DNA from: RGIG7213 sp045544195 | Lineage (GTDB): Bacteria; Bacillota; Clostridia; Oscillospirales; CAG-272 | Reading direction: 5' to 3' | DNA length: 64,000 nucleotides | Assembly (NCBI GenBank): GCA_045544195.1 | Contig: JAZPYO010000062.1 | Location: 62,001 to 126,000, forward strand | Program-made: the position numbers and the translations under genes | The notes under the pieces: model-generated | The model's input: the letters and a program-made list of their open reading frames with translations, nothing else | Told to the model about the DNA's origin: nothing | Databases searched by the model: none | Shown: piece after piece, positions 7,320 to 15,279 of the stretch | Numbering within the stretch: position 1 is the first letter of the stretch | Layout of the letters: each line of letters starts with the position of its first letter

Positions 7320-9005
7320 TCAGTCCTCTACTACCGACTTTGCAGAGGTGATCTTTTTGAGTTTGTCGCAGTCAAATTTCGCTTTTCTGTCAAAGGTGAA
7401 AAGACCGTTTTTCTCTATTTCCACATCGGTAAGCTGCGTATAGCAGAATGCACAGAACTTATCACAACCGAGTATTGATGAAACGAGGCTTTCGTATCTT
7501 TCGTAGAATTCATCGAGGTTTTTCGGGGTATTGCCGTATCCCCAGCCGTTGTTTTCATCCTCAGGAGCCCAGCGCGCTCCGCCAAACTCGGATATAAAGC
7601 ACAAGTCCTCTCTGTACGGAAGTCCCTTGAAATCAAGACCCTTGCAATCTCTTACACTGCTCATGAATACTTCCGCGTTTTGCTCGTAGTTATGGCAATC
7701 CATCATTTCACAGCAGCCCTCAACGTGCATCCAGCCGCTGCAATCAATGAACAGTCTTGCAGGGTCTATTGCCTTTGTGACAGAATATACCGTGCGTATA
7801 ACGTCTGCATTTTGGTCGGTCTGGGTTTCGTTGAACGGACACCATCCTATTATTGACGGGTGATTGTAATCACGCTCTATCATTTCGAGCCATTCTGATA
7901 AAAACGGCTGTAAAGCCCCTTTTGTTGATATATCAAGCCCCCAGTTTGCATGCTCACCCCATACCATATATCCCATTTTATCGCAATGGTATAAAAATCT
8001 CGGCTCGAATATTTTTTCGTGCAAGCGGGCGCCGTTATAGCCGCATGACATTGAAAATTTTATGTCGTCTATCAAGGCCTGATCTGATGGAGCAGTATAA
8101 ACACCGTCGGGATAAAAGCCCTGATCAAGTATAAATCTTCCGAAAATACTTCTGCCGTTTAAATACATTCTGTGGTCTCGGTATTCTATCGTGCGTACAC
8201 CGAAATAACTGCTGACGGTATCTTCGCCTAATGTTAAAGTCACATCATACAGGTTAGGTTCGTTTATGTCCCATAGCTTTACGCAAGGAATATTGAGAAC
8301 TGCCCTTGCGACATTTCCTACAACCTTCGCATGCGTGCTTGCAACTGCTTTTCCGTCAAACAATGCGTCTATGCTCAAATCAAGACCGCTTCCGTTTTCA
8401 ATGTTTGCGGTTATTACAACGGTGCCGTCAGCTGATGTGTCGAATTTGAAATTCTTTATATATGATTTCGGAACGCTTTCAAGAATTACGCTTTGCCATA
8501 TTCCTGTTGTGCGTGTGTAAAAGCATCCGAATGAATCAAATGCAAAGCTCTGCTTGCCTGAGGGCTGCTTTGTGCTTCTGAGATCATCGTATGCACATAT
8601 CGTTATATCGTTTTTTCCCGCTCGGAGAGCGTGTCCTATGGGAATTCTGATGGGGGTGTATCCGCCGATATGCTCAGTGCAGAACTTTCCGTTTACAAAT
8701 ACCTTACTTCTGTAATCGCAAGCTCCTACGGTCAGAATAACATCGCCTTTTATAAAATCCTCTGTAAGCTCAAAGGATTTTTTGTACCATACGCATTCCA
8801 TAAAATCTCTGTTTTCAATGCCCGATAGCTTACTTTCGGGGCAAAACGGAACGGTGATAGTTTGCGAAAGTGCTTCGGCGTTTACAAGATCTCTGTGCTC
8901 GCCGCTTTTGCCGTGATCGATCTCGAATTGCCATTCTCCGTTGAGACATATCCAATTCTGACGCATAAATTGCGGATTGGGGTGTTCGCTTCTGGGAATA
9001 TTCAT
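7320..9005 (-). CDS. Glycoside hydrolase family 2 (beta-glucuronidase/beta-galactosidase-like)
   Basis: The order of domains is that of GH2: an N-terminal jelly-roll sugar-binding domain (~1-180, with LNGEWQFEID, VWYKKSFEL and KVFVNGK), an Ig-like domain (~180-275), then a TIM barrel. The acid/base Glu393 lies in CPFNETQTD and the nucleophile Glu473 in CFISEFGGARW. There is no signal peptide, so it acts in the cytoplasm on an imported oligosaccharide. At 561 aa it is near the short beta-glucuronidase type, but the N-K-G carboxylate-binding motif of glucuronidases was not seen and substrate is open. GAGG precedes the start. It lies 56 bases after the serine hydrolase gene, probably in one transcript. 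Confidence 0.9.
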   Translation of the reverse strand: MNIPRSEHPNPQFMRQNWICLNGEWQFEIDHGKSGEHRDLVNAEALSQTITVPFCPESKLSGIENRDFMECVWYKKSFELTEDFIKGDVILTVGACDYRSKVFVNGKFCTEHIGGYTPIRIPIGHALRAGKNDITICAYDDLRSTKQPSGKQSFAFDSFGCFYTRTTGIWQSVILESVPKSYIKNFKFDTSADGTVVITANIENGSGLDLSIDALFDGKAVASTHAKVVGNVARAVLNIPCVKLWDINEPNLYDVTLTLGEDTVSSYFGVRTIEYRDHRMYLNGRSIFGRFILDQGFYPDGVYTAPSDQALIDDIKFSMSCGYNGARLHEKIFEPRFLYHCDKMGYMVWGEHANWGLDISTKGALQPFLSEWLEMIERDYNHPSIIGWCPFNETQTDQNADVIRTVYSVTKAIDPARLFIDCSGWMHVEGCCEMMDCHNYEQNAEVFMSSVRDCKGLDFKGLPYREDLCFISEFGGARWAPEDENNGWGYGNTPKNLDEFYERYESLVSSILGCDKFCAFCYTQLTDVEIEKNGLFTFDRKAKFDCDKLKKITSAKSVVED

Positions 9006-9061
9006 AATTTAACCTCTTTTTTTATGTTGTCATTGAAATTTTTTTTATTATCTGGTATAAT

Positions 9062-10189
9062 TCAACTGTGTATCATACGGAGATATTCTGACATAGCACA
9101 GTTGTGGAACAGTCTGCGAAATCTCAGTATCTTATCGTTTCCTCTTGTGTAATGGACACGGTTTGTCAGAAGAACTGCAAACATTCCCGTGTCTCTGTCA
9201 ACAAAAAGGGAATTGCCTGTAAATCCCAAATGACCGAACGAGCCGAGTGCGAATAAGTCTCCGCAAGGATCGTATATGCCGCAGGAAAGGTAAAATCCAA
9301 GTCCGCGGTCCTGTCCCGGAATATCTTTTGTATAATTGTATGTCGCTTTTTCGAGTATAGAAGGTGTCAAAAATTGCCTGTTTTCGTGAATACCGAACCG
9401 TGAAAGCATAAGGGCAAACTTGCAAATGTCATCAATGCAGGAAAATACACCTGCATTACCTGATACTCCGCCCATAAAGCGTGCGTTTTCATCGTGAACA
9501 ACACCTTGAATATACTTTTTCAAGTGACGCGAATATTCCTCGCATACGCACTCTTTGCTTTTCAGCTTTGGATCACTGTCAGGACGGTATGCCGTGCTGT
9601 TCATACCAAGCGGCGAAAATACATATCTTTCCGCCAGAGAATCAAGTCCTTCGCCGGATACCGCCTCAAGTATCTTTCCGAGGACTATATATCCCATACA
9701 GGAATATTCAACCCGCTCATCTGTGCGGTATAATAGCGGTTGAGAAAGGATCGCATCAAGCACCTGATCGGGTGATGAGCACATATCGTAAAGAGCGAAA
9801 TGCGGGTGTATGCCGCTTGAATGCGTCATCAAATGGCGTATCTGAATATCTCTTTTGTCGCTTGGCACGGAGAAAAAACGCCCTATTGTATCGTCAAGGC
9901 ATATCATTCCGTCCTCGATCATACGAAAACATACTGTTGTAGTGGACAGTATTTTCGTTAAAGATGCCATATCAAACAGGGTCTGCCGCGTGAGCAACGG
10001 TGCATTTGACGGTATTTTTCCGCAAAATACCCCGCTTGGCTCATCCTCATTCATTATTGTTCGGCTGTAGCCCTTGAAGCTGTTCAGATATATTCCGTTT
10101 CTATCACCGACTGCATACGCAGCACCGGGAAAAATGCAGGTGTCTATGCCGTTTTGTATGAGTTGCTCGGTTTTTTCAAAATAATTCAT
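9062..10189 (-). CDS. Beta-lactamase-fold serine hydrolase (AmiE/YbbE- or class C-like)
   Basis: The fold is shown by the nucleophile tetrad Ser76-Leu-Thr-Lys79 (DMASLTK), HLMTHSSGI, a YSCMGYIVLG in place of the usual YxN box, and FGHLGFTGNS in place of the HTG/KTG triad. No signal peptide is present, so it is probably cytoplasmic. Bacillus subtilis AmiE, a muropeptide amidase of cell-wall recycling, has this fold, and pairing with a glycosidase fits a recycling role, but esterases share the same motifs. The third residue of the Tyr box is Cys rather than Asn or Asp. It starts 23 bases from the divergent radical SAM gene. Confidence 0.8.
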   Translation of the reverse strand: MNYFEKTEQLIQNGIDTCIFPGAAYAVGDRNGIYLNSFKGYSRTIMNEDEPSGVFCGKIPSNAPLLTRQTLFDMASLTKILSTTTVCFRMIEDGMICLDDTIGRFFSVPSDKRDIQIRHLMTHSSGIHPHFALYDMCSSPDQVLDAILSQPLLYRTDERVEYSCMGYIVLGKILEAVSGEGLDSLAERYVFSPLGMNSTAYRPDSDPKLKSKECVCEEYSRHLKKYIQGVVHDENARFMGGVSGNAGVFSCIDDICKFALMLSRFGIHENRQFLTPSILEKATYNYTKDIPGQDRGLGFYLSCGIYDPCGDLFALGSFGHLGFTGNSLFVDRDTGMFAVLLTNRVHYTRGNDKILRFRRLFHNCAMSEYLRMIHS

Positions 10190-10195
10190 TGTAAG

Positions 10196-10203
10196 CTCCG
10201 GAG
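10196..10203. promoter_or_regulatory. Palindromic ribosome-binding site shared by two divergent genes
   Basis: CTCCGGAG is its own complement. On the plus strand it gives GGAG nine bases before the ATG at 10213. On the minus strand it gives GGAG six bases before the ATG at 10189. Only 23 bases lie between the two starts, so the promoters must sit inside the opposite coding regions. Confidence 0.75.
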
Positions 10204-10212
10204 AAAATAATT

Positions 10213-11094
10213 ATGAAATGTACTTTATGTCCGAGAAATTGCGGTGTAGACCGCAAGGAAAAAGTGGGCTTTTGCTCAGCTTCCGATCGTATCAGGGTGG
10301 CAAGAGCAGCAAAGCATATGTGGGAAGAGCCGCCGATATCGGGAAAAAGCGGTTCAGGTACGATATTCTTTTCGCATTGTAATTTAAAATGCGTTTTCTG
10401 TCAGAATTATAAAATAAGCGCAGAGGGCTTCGGAAAGGATATAACGGTTACGGATCTTGCGCGTATTATGCTTTCATTGCAAAGTGATGGGGCTGAAAAT
10501 ATCAATCTTGTATCTCCTACGCCGTATACCCATCTGATAGCAGAAGCTGTAGGATCGTGCAAAAACGAGCTTAAGATCCCGATAATATGGAATACGGGCG
10601 GATATGAAAAAGCCCGGACTGTGCGTGACTTGAAGGGAATTGCCGATGTTTTTCTGACAGATATGAAATATGTATCGAATGATATTGCAAGAGAATACTC
10701 AAATGCAGAGGATTATCCGAAGCACGCCGTCAGTGCATTGCAGGCTATGCTCGAGACTGTCGGTAAAGAAAAATATTCTTCAGACGGTATGATACTCAAG
10801 GGTGTGATCGTGCGTCATCTTGTACTGCCGTCACACAGAGATGAATCAATAAAGGTGTTGGAGCTTTTGAAGAACAGATTCGGTACAGAGGATTATTCTC
10901 TGAGCCTGATGCGTCAGTATTACCCCTGCTATATGGCAGAAAATTATCCGAAGATAAACAGGACTGTCACAAGCTATGAATTTCAAAAGGTAAGCGAATA
11001 TGCCGAAAAATTAGGATTTCACGGCTTTTATCAGGAAAAAGGCTCTGAAAAGGAATCGTATACTCCTGTATTTGATCTGTCAGGAATCATCTGA
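10213..11094 (+). CDS. Radical SAM protein of the PflX type (COG1313)
   Basis: The N-terminus has two Cys pairs (CTLCPRNCGVDR and GFCSAS), then the radical SAM cluster motif CNLKCVFCQN at about residues 56-65, arranged CxxxCxxC. NLVSPTPYTHLIAE and IIWNTGGYE follow, as in PflX-like proteins related to pyruvate-formate-lyase activase. A 4Fe-4S cluster should cleave S-adenosylmethionine to start radical chemistry; the substrate of this family is unknown to me. It starts 23 bases from the divergent serine hydrolase gene and its last 15 bases overlap the convergent XRE gene. Confidence 0.85.
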   Translation: MKCTLCPRNCGVDRKEKVGFCSASDRIRVARAAKHMWEEPPISGKSGSGTIFFSHCNLKCVFCQNYKISAEGFGKDITVTDLARIMLSLQSDGAENINLVSPTPYTHLIAEAVGSCKNELKIPIIWNTGGYEKARTVRDLKGIADVFLTDMKYVSNDIAREYSNAEDYPKHAVSALQAMLETVGKEKYSSDGMILKGVIVRHLVLPSHRDESIKVLELLKNRFGTEDYSLSLMRQYYPCYMAENYPKINRTVTSYEFQKVSEYAEKLGFHGFYQEKGSEKESYTPVFDLSGII

Positions 11095-11310
11095 TACATC
11101 ATCGTCGTCGGGAACATACTGTAAAATATCTCCCGGCTGACATTGCAGCTCTCTGCAAATTGCCTCAAGAGTTGAAAAACGTATCGCCTTTGCCTTGTTT
11201 GTTTTGAGTATCGAAAGGTTTGCCTGAGTTATTCCTACTTTTGCTGCAAGAGTCCCCGACGACATTTTCCGTTTTGTGAGCATTACATCGACATTAATTA
11301 CTATTGCCAT
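11080..11310 (-). CDS. YozG-like Cro/C1-type HTH regulator
   Basis: The 76-aa protein is one XRE helix-turn-helix: VMLTKRKMSSGTLAAKVGIT, then recognition helix QANLSILKTNKAKAIR, with CRELQCQPGDILQYVPDDD at the end, typical of short stand-alone Cro/C1 regulators. It lies 10 bases after the DUF2975 gene; this pair is a recurring module in Firmicutes in which the HTH protein is thought to control a membrane partner. The overlap with the radical SAM gene is tail to tail (15 bases). Confidence 0.88.
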   Translation of the reverse strand: MAIVINVDVMLTKRKMSSGTLAAKVGITQANLSILKTNKAKAIRFSTLEAICRELQCQPGDILQYVPDDDDVSDDS

Positions 11311-11320
11311 ATCTCTGCTC

Positions 11321-11782
11321 CTATATCGTCAGATCGTTTTCGGACTTTATCTGAACCGCTTCGCAGAACAGATTTTTGACAACTCTTATTATCAGCCCGA
11401 AAAACAGGGCGGCAACGCAAATGACGAATGACAGAAAGATGAAAAATCCGAGGATAAAGAACACGCCAGCAGCCGAAAAGCAGCACCACGATATATATCG
11501 CAGATATTTGACGTTAGCGTTATCGAAAACGATGTCCTTTTTTATGTTTGAAAGCAATCTGTCAAGCGCGACGCCTGCAATAAAGACGAGTGCCGCTGCA
11601 ATGTATAACGATATTGTAAGCGGAATGCGGATAAGCTGCGCTGTTTCTGAAACGAGTGTGTTGCAGTATACGTCTACGATGAACGGCAGACCGATTGCAA
11701 AAAGCACCGATAAAACGATCATCGCCTTTACGAGAATGTACGAAAGCATCGTAGAGCGGTATTTATTCCAGAACCTTTTCAT
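11321..11782 (-). CDS. DUF2975 membrane protein
   Basis: The 153-aa protein has four predicted membrane segments (about residues 15-38, 52-72, 88-110 and 112-135). The loop between segments 2 and 3 has FDNANVKYLRYISWCCF, the signature region of DUF2975. Its function is not known. The ATG overlaps the stop of the upstream HAD gene by four bases (ATGA), and the HTH regulator follows, giving a three-gene operon. Confidence 0.8.
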   Translation of the reverse strand: MKRFWNKYRSTMLSYILVKAMIVLSVLFAIGLPFIVDVYCNTLVSETAQLIRIPLTISLYIAAALVFIAGVALDRLLSNIKKDIVFDNANVKYLRYISWCCFSAAGVFFILGFFIFLSFVICVAALFFGLIIRVVKNLFCEAVQIKSENDLTI

Positions 11783-12627
11783 TTTTTCTCCGTTTCATTT
11801 TCTGCAATATCGTTAAGATAGATCGCTTTTGTTACGTTACAAGCCTTTATCTGATCTATTATTGCCTTTATTGTTGTATCCAGCTTTCCTCCTGCGGTGT
11901 AATCAGCCTTCGCAATATAGCTGACTCTGCCGTTTTTCAAAAGCTTTACAGCCTCATGTGTCTTGTCCTGATATACTGCAACGGAGTGACCGCCGCTTGT
12001 CTTGACGAGCTTCATACACGGAACATCTGAAAGTCCGTCGCCTATATATATCATATTTGAAAAAGGTATGCGTTTTTGATCGTCGGGGGTGGATTCGTTA
12101 AGTCCTGCATGCTCTGTAACATCAAGCACGCCTTTGTTTATTCTGTATACGAACTGAGTCTTACTTGTATAATTAACTGCCATGGCGGGCCATATTGCCT
12201 CGCCGTTTTTGTTATACAAAAATTCTGCCGAGTAGATTTTTGTAAAGTATTTTGCGATCGGCGTTCCCTCGATGATCTCTTTAAGACCTGACGATATTAC
12301 ATAATGCTCTATCTGAACGCCCTTTTCTTCTCCGTATGTGTTTATTCTCTCAAACCATTCGCAAACACCGTCAAACAGCTCTACGATCTTGCCTTGTCTG
12401 CGGAATTCCTCGCGTGTTATTCGGAAATTGCGTTCCTTGGATTGCTCCACCATAAAATACATGTATGCAAGAATGGAGTCCATTTCATACGTTCTCATAA
12501 GTCTGTTGCAGTTTTCCCAAAAGTCAGGAGCAGTCATACCTATGCCCGGGATAAATGCGTATTCCTGCATATCACGCGGGGAAAGTGTTTTGTCGAAATC
12601 GTACATTATTGCAACGATCGGTTTCAT
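11779..12627 (-). CDS. HAD-superfamily phosphatase
   Basis: Four HAD motifs are visible: the nucleophile DFDKTLS at residues 10-16, the Ser of HYVISSGL (~135), a conserved Lys in the following region, and the Mg-binding IYIGDGLSDVPCM (~210). A helical cap lies between motifs I and II. The protein should hydrolyse a phosphate monoester; the substrate is not evident. GGAGG six bases before the ATG supports the start. It heads the operon with DUF2975 and XRE genes. Confidence 0.85.
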   Translation of the reverse strand: MKPIVAIMYDFDKTLSPRDMQEYAFIPGIGMTAPDFWENCNRLMRTYEMDSILAYMYFMVEQSKERNFRITREEFRRQGKIVELFDGVCEWFERINTYGEEKGVQIEHYVISSGLKEIIEGTPIAKYFTKIYSAEFLYNKNGEAIWPAMAVNYTSKTQFVYRINKGVLDVTEHAGLNESTPDDQKRIPFSNMIYIGDGLSDVPCMKLVKTSGGHSVAVYQDKTHEAVKLLKNGRVSYIAKADYTAGGKLDTTIKAIIDQIKACNVTKAIYLNDIAENETEKK

Positions 12628-12834
12628 AGTTATCCTCCAATATATATTATATACTATATCGCAATTCTAACATATTTTTACTGCATATTCAAGAGGAAAT
12701 TTAATAAAATACACAATATAATACTCTTTTTTGTGTGAAGATTTATTTTTTGAACAGTTTGGCTGCATAACTGCTTTTGAAAGTTATCTAATCGTAAATT
12801 TTGTGGAAAAAATAATAATTGTTCGGTGTAACAC
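12628..12834. other. AT-rich divergent intergenic region, no gene seen
   Basis: About 325 bases lie between the HAD gene start and the lipoprotein start. This left part holds the HAD ribosome site and a possible minus-strand TATAAT near 12645-12650 without a good -35. An 84-codon minus-strand frame (12678-12932) overlaps the plus-strand promoter, has no ribosome site and no recognisable sequence, so I do not call it a gene. Confidence 0.5.
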
Positions 12835-12863
12835 TTGACATTTTTCCTTTCATTTATTATAAT
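12835..12863 (+). promoter_or_regulatory. Promoter of the left arm of the polysaccharide locus
   Basis: TTGACA (12835-12840) and TATAAT (12858-12863) are both perfect with 17 bp spacing. The leader of about 80 bases holds a 7-bp hairpin (12884-12890 with 12896-12902, one G-T pair) before the ribosome site GAAGGGA at 12938-12944. Confidence 0.88.
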
Positions 12864-12952
12864 AGTATAAGGATTATTGTACGCTGAGGTGGTATACCTT
12901 AGAGATGCATTTACTATAACCAAGCTTTTCAAAGTTGAAGGGAACTATATTG

Positions 12953-13387
12953 ATGAATTACAGAAAACGCAACAAAAACGTATTTATCAGCCTTGCATGT
13001 GTGGTGCTTTTGCTTGCTTTTTGCGCATGCATTTCCGCCTGCAAGGATCAGAATACCGATAGCATCTATCCCGAATATACAGGTGACAATCCGTGGACAT
13101 ACCCGCCGGAGCACGATGAGGACGACGGCTTTCACGTAATTCCTGAATCCGATAATGTGATAGACTTCGGCGCATTCACCACGCCTGACACAGATCCTGC
13201 GTCAACTGACGGTGCGGAGGATACGGCGCAGAATACAGACAGCGCAGTATCTGATTCTGCTGATGAAACCACACATTCGCACGCCTCGCAGTATGACGGC
13301 GTACACGATTTTCCCGGCGGCGAGTTTGATCTTGATGCTTATGAGACGCTCAGACCGTTGCCCGACTGGACAAGTCCGTTGAGCTGA
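12953..13387 (+). CDS. Small acidic secreted protein, probable lipoprotein, first gene of the polysaccharide operon
   Basis: The start ATG at 12953 is chosen from GAAGGGA nine bases before it; an in-frame TTG 18 bases earlier has no such site. Residues ~10-27 are a hydrophobic signal segment ending near ISAC, a weak lipobox, so lipid anchoring is possible. The mature part (~115 aa) is acidic, rich in Asp, Thr, Pro and Ala and probably disordered. It ends DYETL-like sequence and a C-terminal WTSPLS. Only one base separates its stop from the start of the HPr-kinase-like gene, so the two are translated together. No family was recognised. Confidence 0.75.
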   Translation: MNYRKRNKNVFISLACVVLLLAFCACISACKDQNTDSIYPEYTGDNPWTYPPEHDEDDGFHVIPESDNVIDFGAFTTPDTDPASTDGAEDTAQNTDSAVSDSADETTHSHASQYDGVHDFPGGEFDLDAYETLRPLPDWTSPLS

Positions 13388-13388
13388 T

Positions 13389-14087
13389 ATGCCGATATAC
13401 AGAATAGCTGAGCTGAATGTGCAGTATACACCTGCCTCTTCGGTCATCGCAGAATTGTCAGAGCCGTATCGGATAGATGACAGAGCGCCGGTTGACATAG
13501 TTGCCGAGGTGACACAGGAGGATATAAAGCGTGAGTATGAGTATCTTCCCGATTCCACAGAGCAGACGGCGGAATATACAGCGATATACAGAAAGCTCTG
13601 CACTAAGGTGATTGATTTTAACGGTTTTTTGTTTCATTCGTCTACTGTTGTGCTTGACGGCGAGGCGTATGCATTTACTGCATTGAGCGGAACGGGTAAA
13701 TCGACGCATACACGTCTGTGGCTTGAAAAATTCGGACAAAGAGCGTTTATCATAAATGACGATAAGCCGATAGTACGGTATGTAAATGGCGAATACAGAA
13801 TATACGGCACTCCGTGGAGCGGAAAAAACAATCTGAATAAGAACGCTTATGCTCCCTTGAAGGCAGTATGCTTTCTGCACAGAGGCAAGGAGAATACGAT
13901 AACGAAAAAGACATCATCGGATGCTTTGACTCCTCTTTTGAGTCAGGTGTACCGTCCGCACGATGAATCGTACACGCTGAAGTTTTTGGACGAATTGGAC
14001 AGATTTTTAAAAACTGTGAGATTTTACGACTTGTATTGCAACATTTCCCTGCAGGCAGCAGAGGTTGCGTACAACGGAATGAAATAA
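13389..14087 (+). CDS. HPr-kinase-like P-loop ATPase (lasso-kinase type)
   Basis: The C-terminal domain resembles the catalytic domain of HPr kinase: a short strand-rich stretch with GFLFHSSTVVLDGEAYAF, the Walker A loop GTGKST at 101-106, an acidic IINDDKP (~127) and YGTPWSGKNN further on. It lacks the N-terminal HPrK domain and the HPrK signature region, so it is not a true regulator of PTS HPr. Homologues serve as kinases of the C-terminal Ser of lasso-peptide precursors in paeninodin-type clusters. Here it sits between a small secreted protein and PqqD at the head of a polysaccharide operon. The likely role is phosphorylation of a peptide or a small metabolite; the target is unknown. Confidence 0.75.
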   Translation: MPIYRIAELNVQYTPASSVIAELSEPYRIDDRAPVDIVAEVTQEDIKREYEYLPDSTEQTAEYTAIYRKLCTKVIDFNGFLFHSSTVVLDGEAYAFTALSGTGKSTHTRLWLEKFGQRAFIINDDKPIVRYVNGEYRIYGTPWSGKNNLNKNAYAPLKAVCFLHRGKENTITKKTSSDALTPLLSQVYRPHDESYTLKFLDELDRFLKTVRFYDLYCNISLQAAEVAYNGMK

Positions 14088-14131
14088 AATTTACATGCGT
14101 ATGAAGCACGCATACGGAGGAATATTACGAG

Positions 14132-14407
14132 ATGTTTGTTAAAGCAAAGCCCGGATTTGTTTTACGGGAAATAGGAGAGACCTACATTATTGTGCCCGTT
14201 GGAGCTCAGGCACAGAAATTCAACGGAATAATCAAGCTGAACAAAACGGGAAAAGCTATGTGGGAAGCAATATGCATCGGTGCAGATGTGGACGATTTAG
14301 TTAAAAATATGCTTGATGAATACGATATATCCGAAGACATTGCAAGAAAAGATGTGCAGTCCTTTGTAGATAAAGCGAAGGGCGCAAATCTTGTTGAATT
14401 GACGTAA
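14132..14407 (+). CDS. PqqD-family peptide-binding protein (RRE)
   Basis: The 91-aa protein shows the PqqD pattern: a beta-strand start with FVLREIGETYIIVPVG, then IIKLNKTGKAMWEA (the LNxTGxxxWE core) and a winged-helix tail with YDISEDIARKDVQSFVDKAK. Domains of this fold bind leader peptides in RiPP pathways (PqqD, the B1 protein of lasso peptides), although PqqD homologues also occur with no known peptide. GGAGG lies about 11 bases before the ATG. It directly follows the HPrK-like gene. No radical SAM peptide modifier or lasso cyclase is close by. Confidence 0.85.
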   Translation: MFVKAKPGFVLREIGETYIIVPVGAQAQKFNGIIKLNKTGKAMWEAICIGADVDDLVKNMLDEYDISEDIARKDVQSFVDKAKGANLVELT

Positions 14408-14525
14408 GATCTTCGAGCACGTCATATAACAAGCGGGATAACACCGTATACTTTTACAGACATCCGCCGCGCAGCCGAATGGCATTATGATAAAAACGGC
14501 GGTAAGGAAAGGGATAATTGAGAGA

Positions 14526-15257
14526 ATGAAGAAACAAATTGAATTAACAGCCTTATTCAATCTGTACAAGCAGCATATTGTATGGATACTTATAGCTTCG
14601 ATAGTAACAGGAATTTGCGGATATGTATATGCAAGAGCGTTCATTACCCCTATGTATACATCCACTTCAAAAATGTATATCAATGCTCAGTACGATGAAG
14701 AGGGAAGAACATCTGCAAGTATTCTTACATCATCCAGACGCTTGCTTGACACGTATAGTGCCATACTTTTGGAGAGCAATGACTTTTTGAACGAGCTTGG
14801 AAGTCAGCTGCCTGTTAAAATGTCACCCGCGCAGCTCAGAAGCTGTATAAAGCTTTCATCTGTATCCGATACGGAAATAATGAAAATATCTGTTACAACG
14901 TCAGATAAGAACCTTTCGTATGAGATATGTAAGAGGTTTTCCGATGCTGCCCCGGGGATCCTGTACGATATAGCAAAGGCAGGACAGGTGCAGGTATTCT
15001 CAGAGCCGACAAAGCCTATATCAAAATCGTATCCCAACAATACTGAATTTGCTTTCAAGGGAATAGTCGCAGGATTTCTTGTGTACTGCGCGGCATTGTT
15101 TGTATTCCACATTTTCGATAACTCGATAAAGAGTGCAGACGATCTTAAGGTGAGAGTCGGTATGCCTGTTTTGGGAGAAGTCCCCTCATTTGAAAAGCGT
15201 CCGAATAAAACAAAGAAAAACACCGAAGAGTCAACTGACGGCGATGATGCTAAATAA
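14526..15257 (+). CDS. Wzz/YveK-type polysaccharide co-polymerase (BY-kinase adaptor), copy 1
   Basis: Two membrane segments (about residues 20-42 and 175-195 from the ATG at 14526) flank an outer domain, as in Wzz and CapA/YveK proteins. MYTSTSKMYINAQ and the SxAxLxSSRRLLDTYSAI region fit the family, and KPISKSYPNN precedes the second segment, where a Pro-rich motif is usual. Together with the BY-kinase it sets chain length of the exopolysaccharide. An upstream in-frame ATG (14487) adds 13 residues without membrane features; I prefer 14526. It precedes the kinase by 22 bases. Confidence 0.88.
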   Translation: MKKQIELTALFNLYKQHIVWILIASIVTGICGYVYARAFITPMYTSTSKMYINAQYDEEGRTSASILTSSRRLLDTYSAILLESNDFLNELGSQLPVKMSPAQLRSCIKLSSVSDTEIMKISVTTSDKNLSYEICKRFSDAAPGILYDIAKAGQVQVFSEPTKPISKSYPNNTEFAFKGIVAGFLVYCAALFVFHIFDNSIKSADDLKVRVGMPVLGEVPSFEKRPNKTKKNTEESTDGDDAK

Positions 15258-15279
15258 GGAAAGGTGTGGATGAAGGATC

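Noticed and set aside
10213..11094. Radical SAM protein as a RiPP-modifying partner of PqqD
   Set aside because: Its motifs match PflX-type proteins, it has no SPASM region, and it lies in a separate transcription unit 3 kb away.
12884..12902. Leader hairpin as a riboswitch
   Set aside because: It is only a 7-bp stem in a leader of about 80 bases, with no known aptamer motif and no terminator alternative.
12678..12932. 84-codon minus-strand frame between the HAD and lipoprotein genes
   Set aside because: It crosses the clear plus-strand promoter and leader, has no ribosome site and no recognisable sequence.
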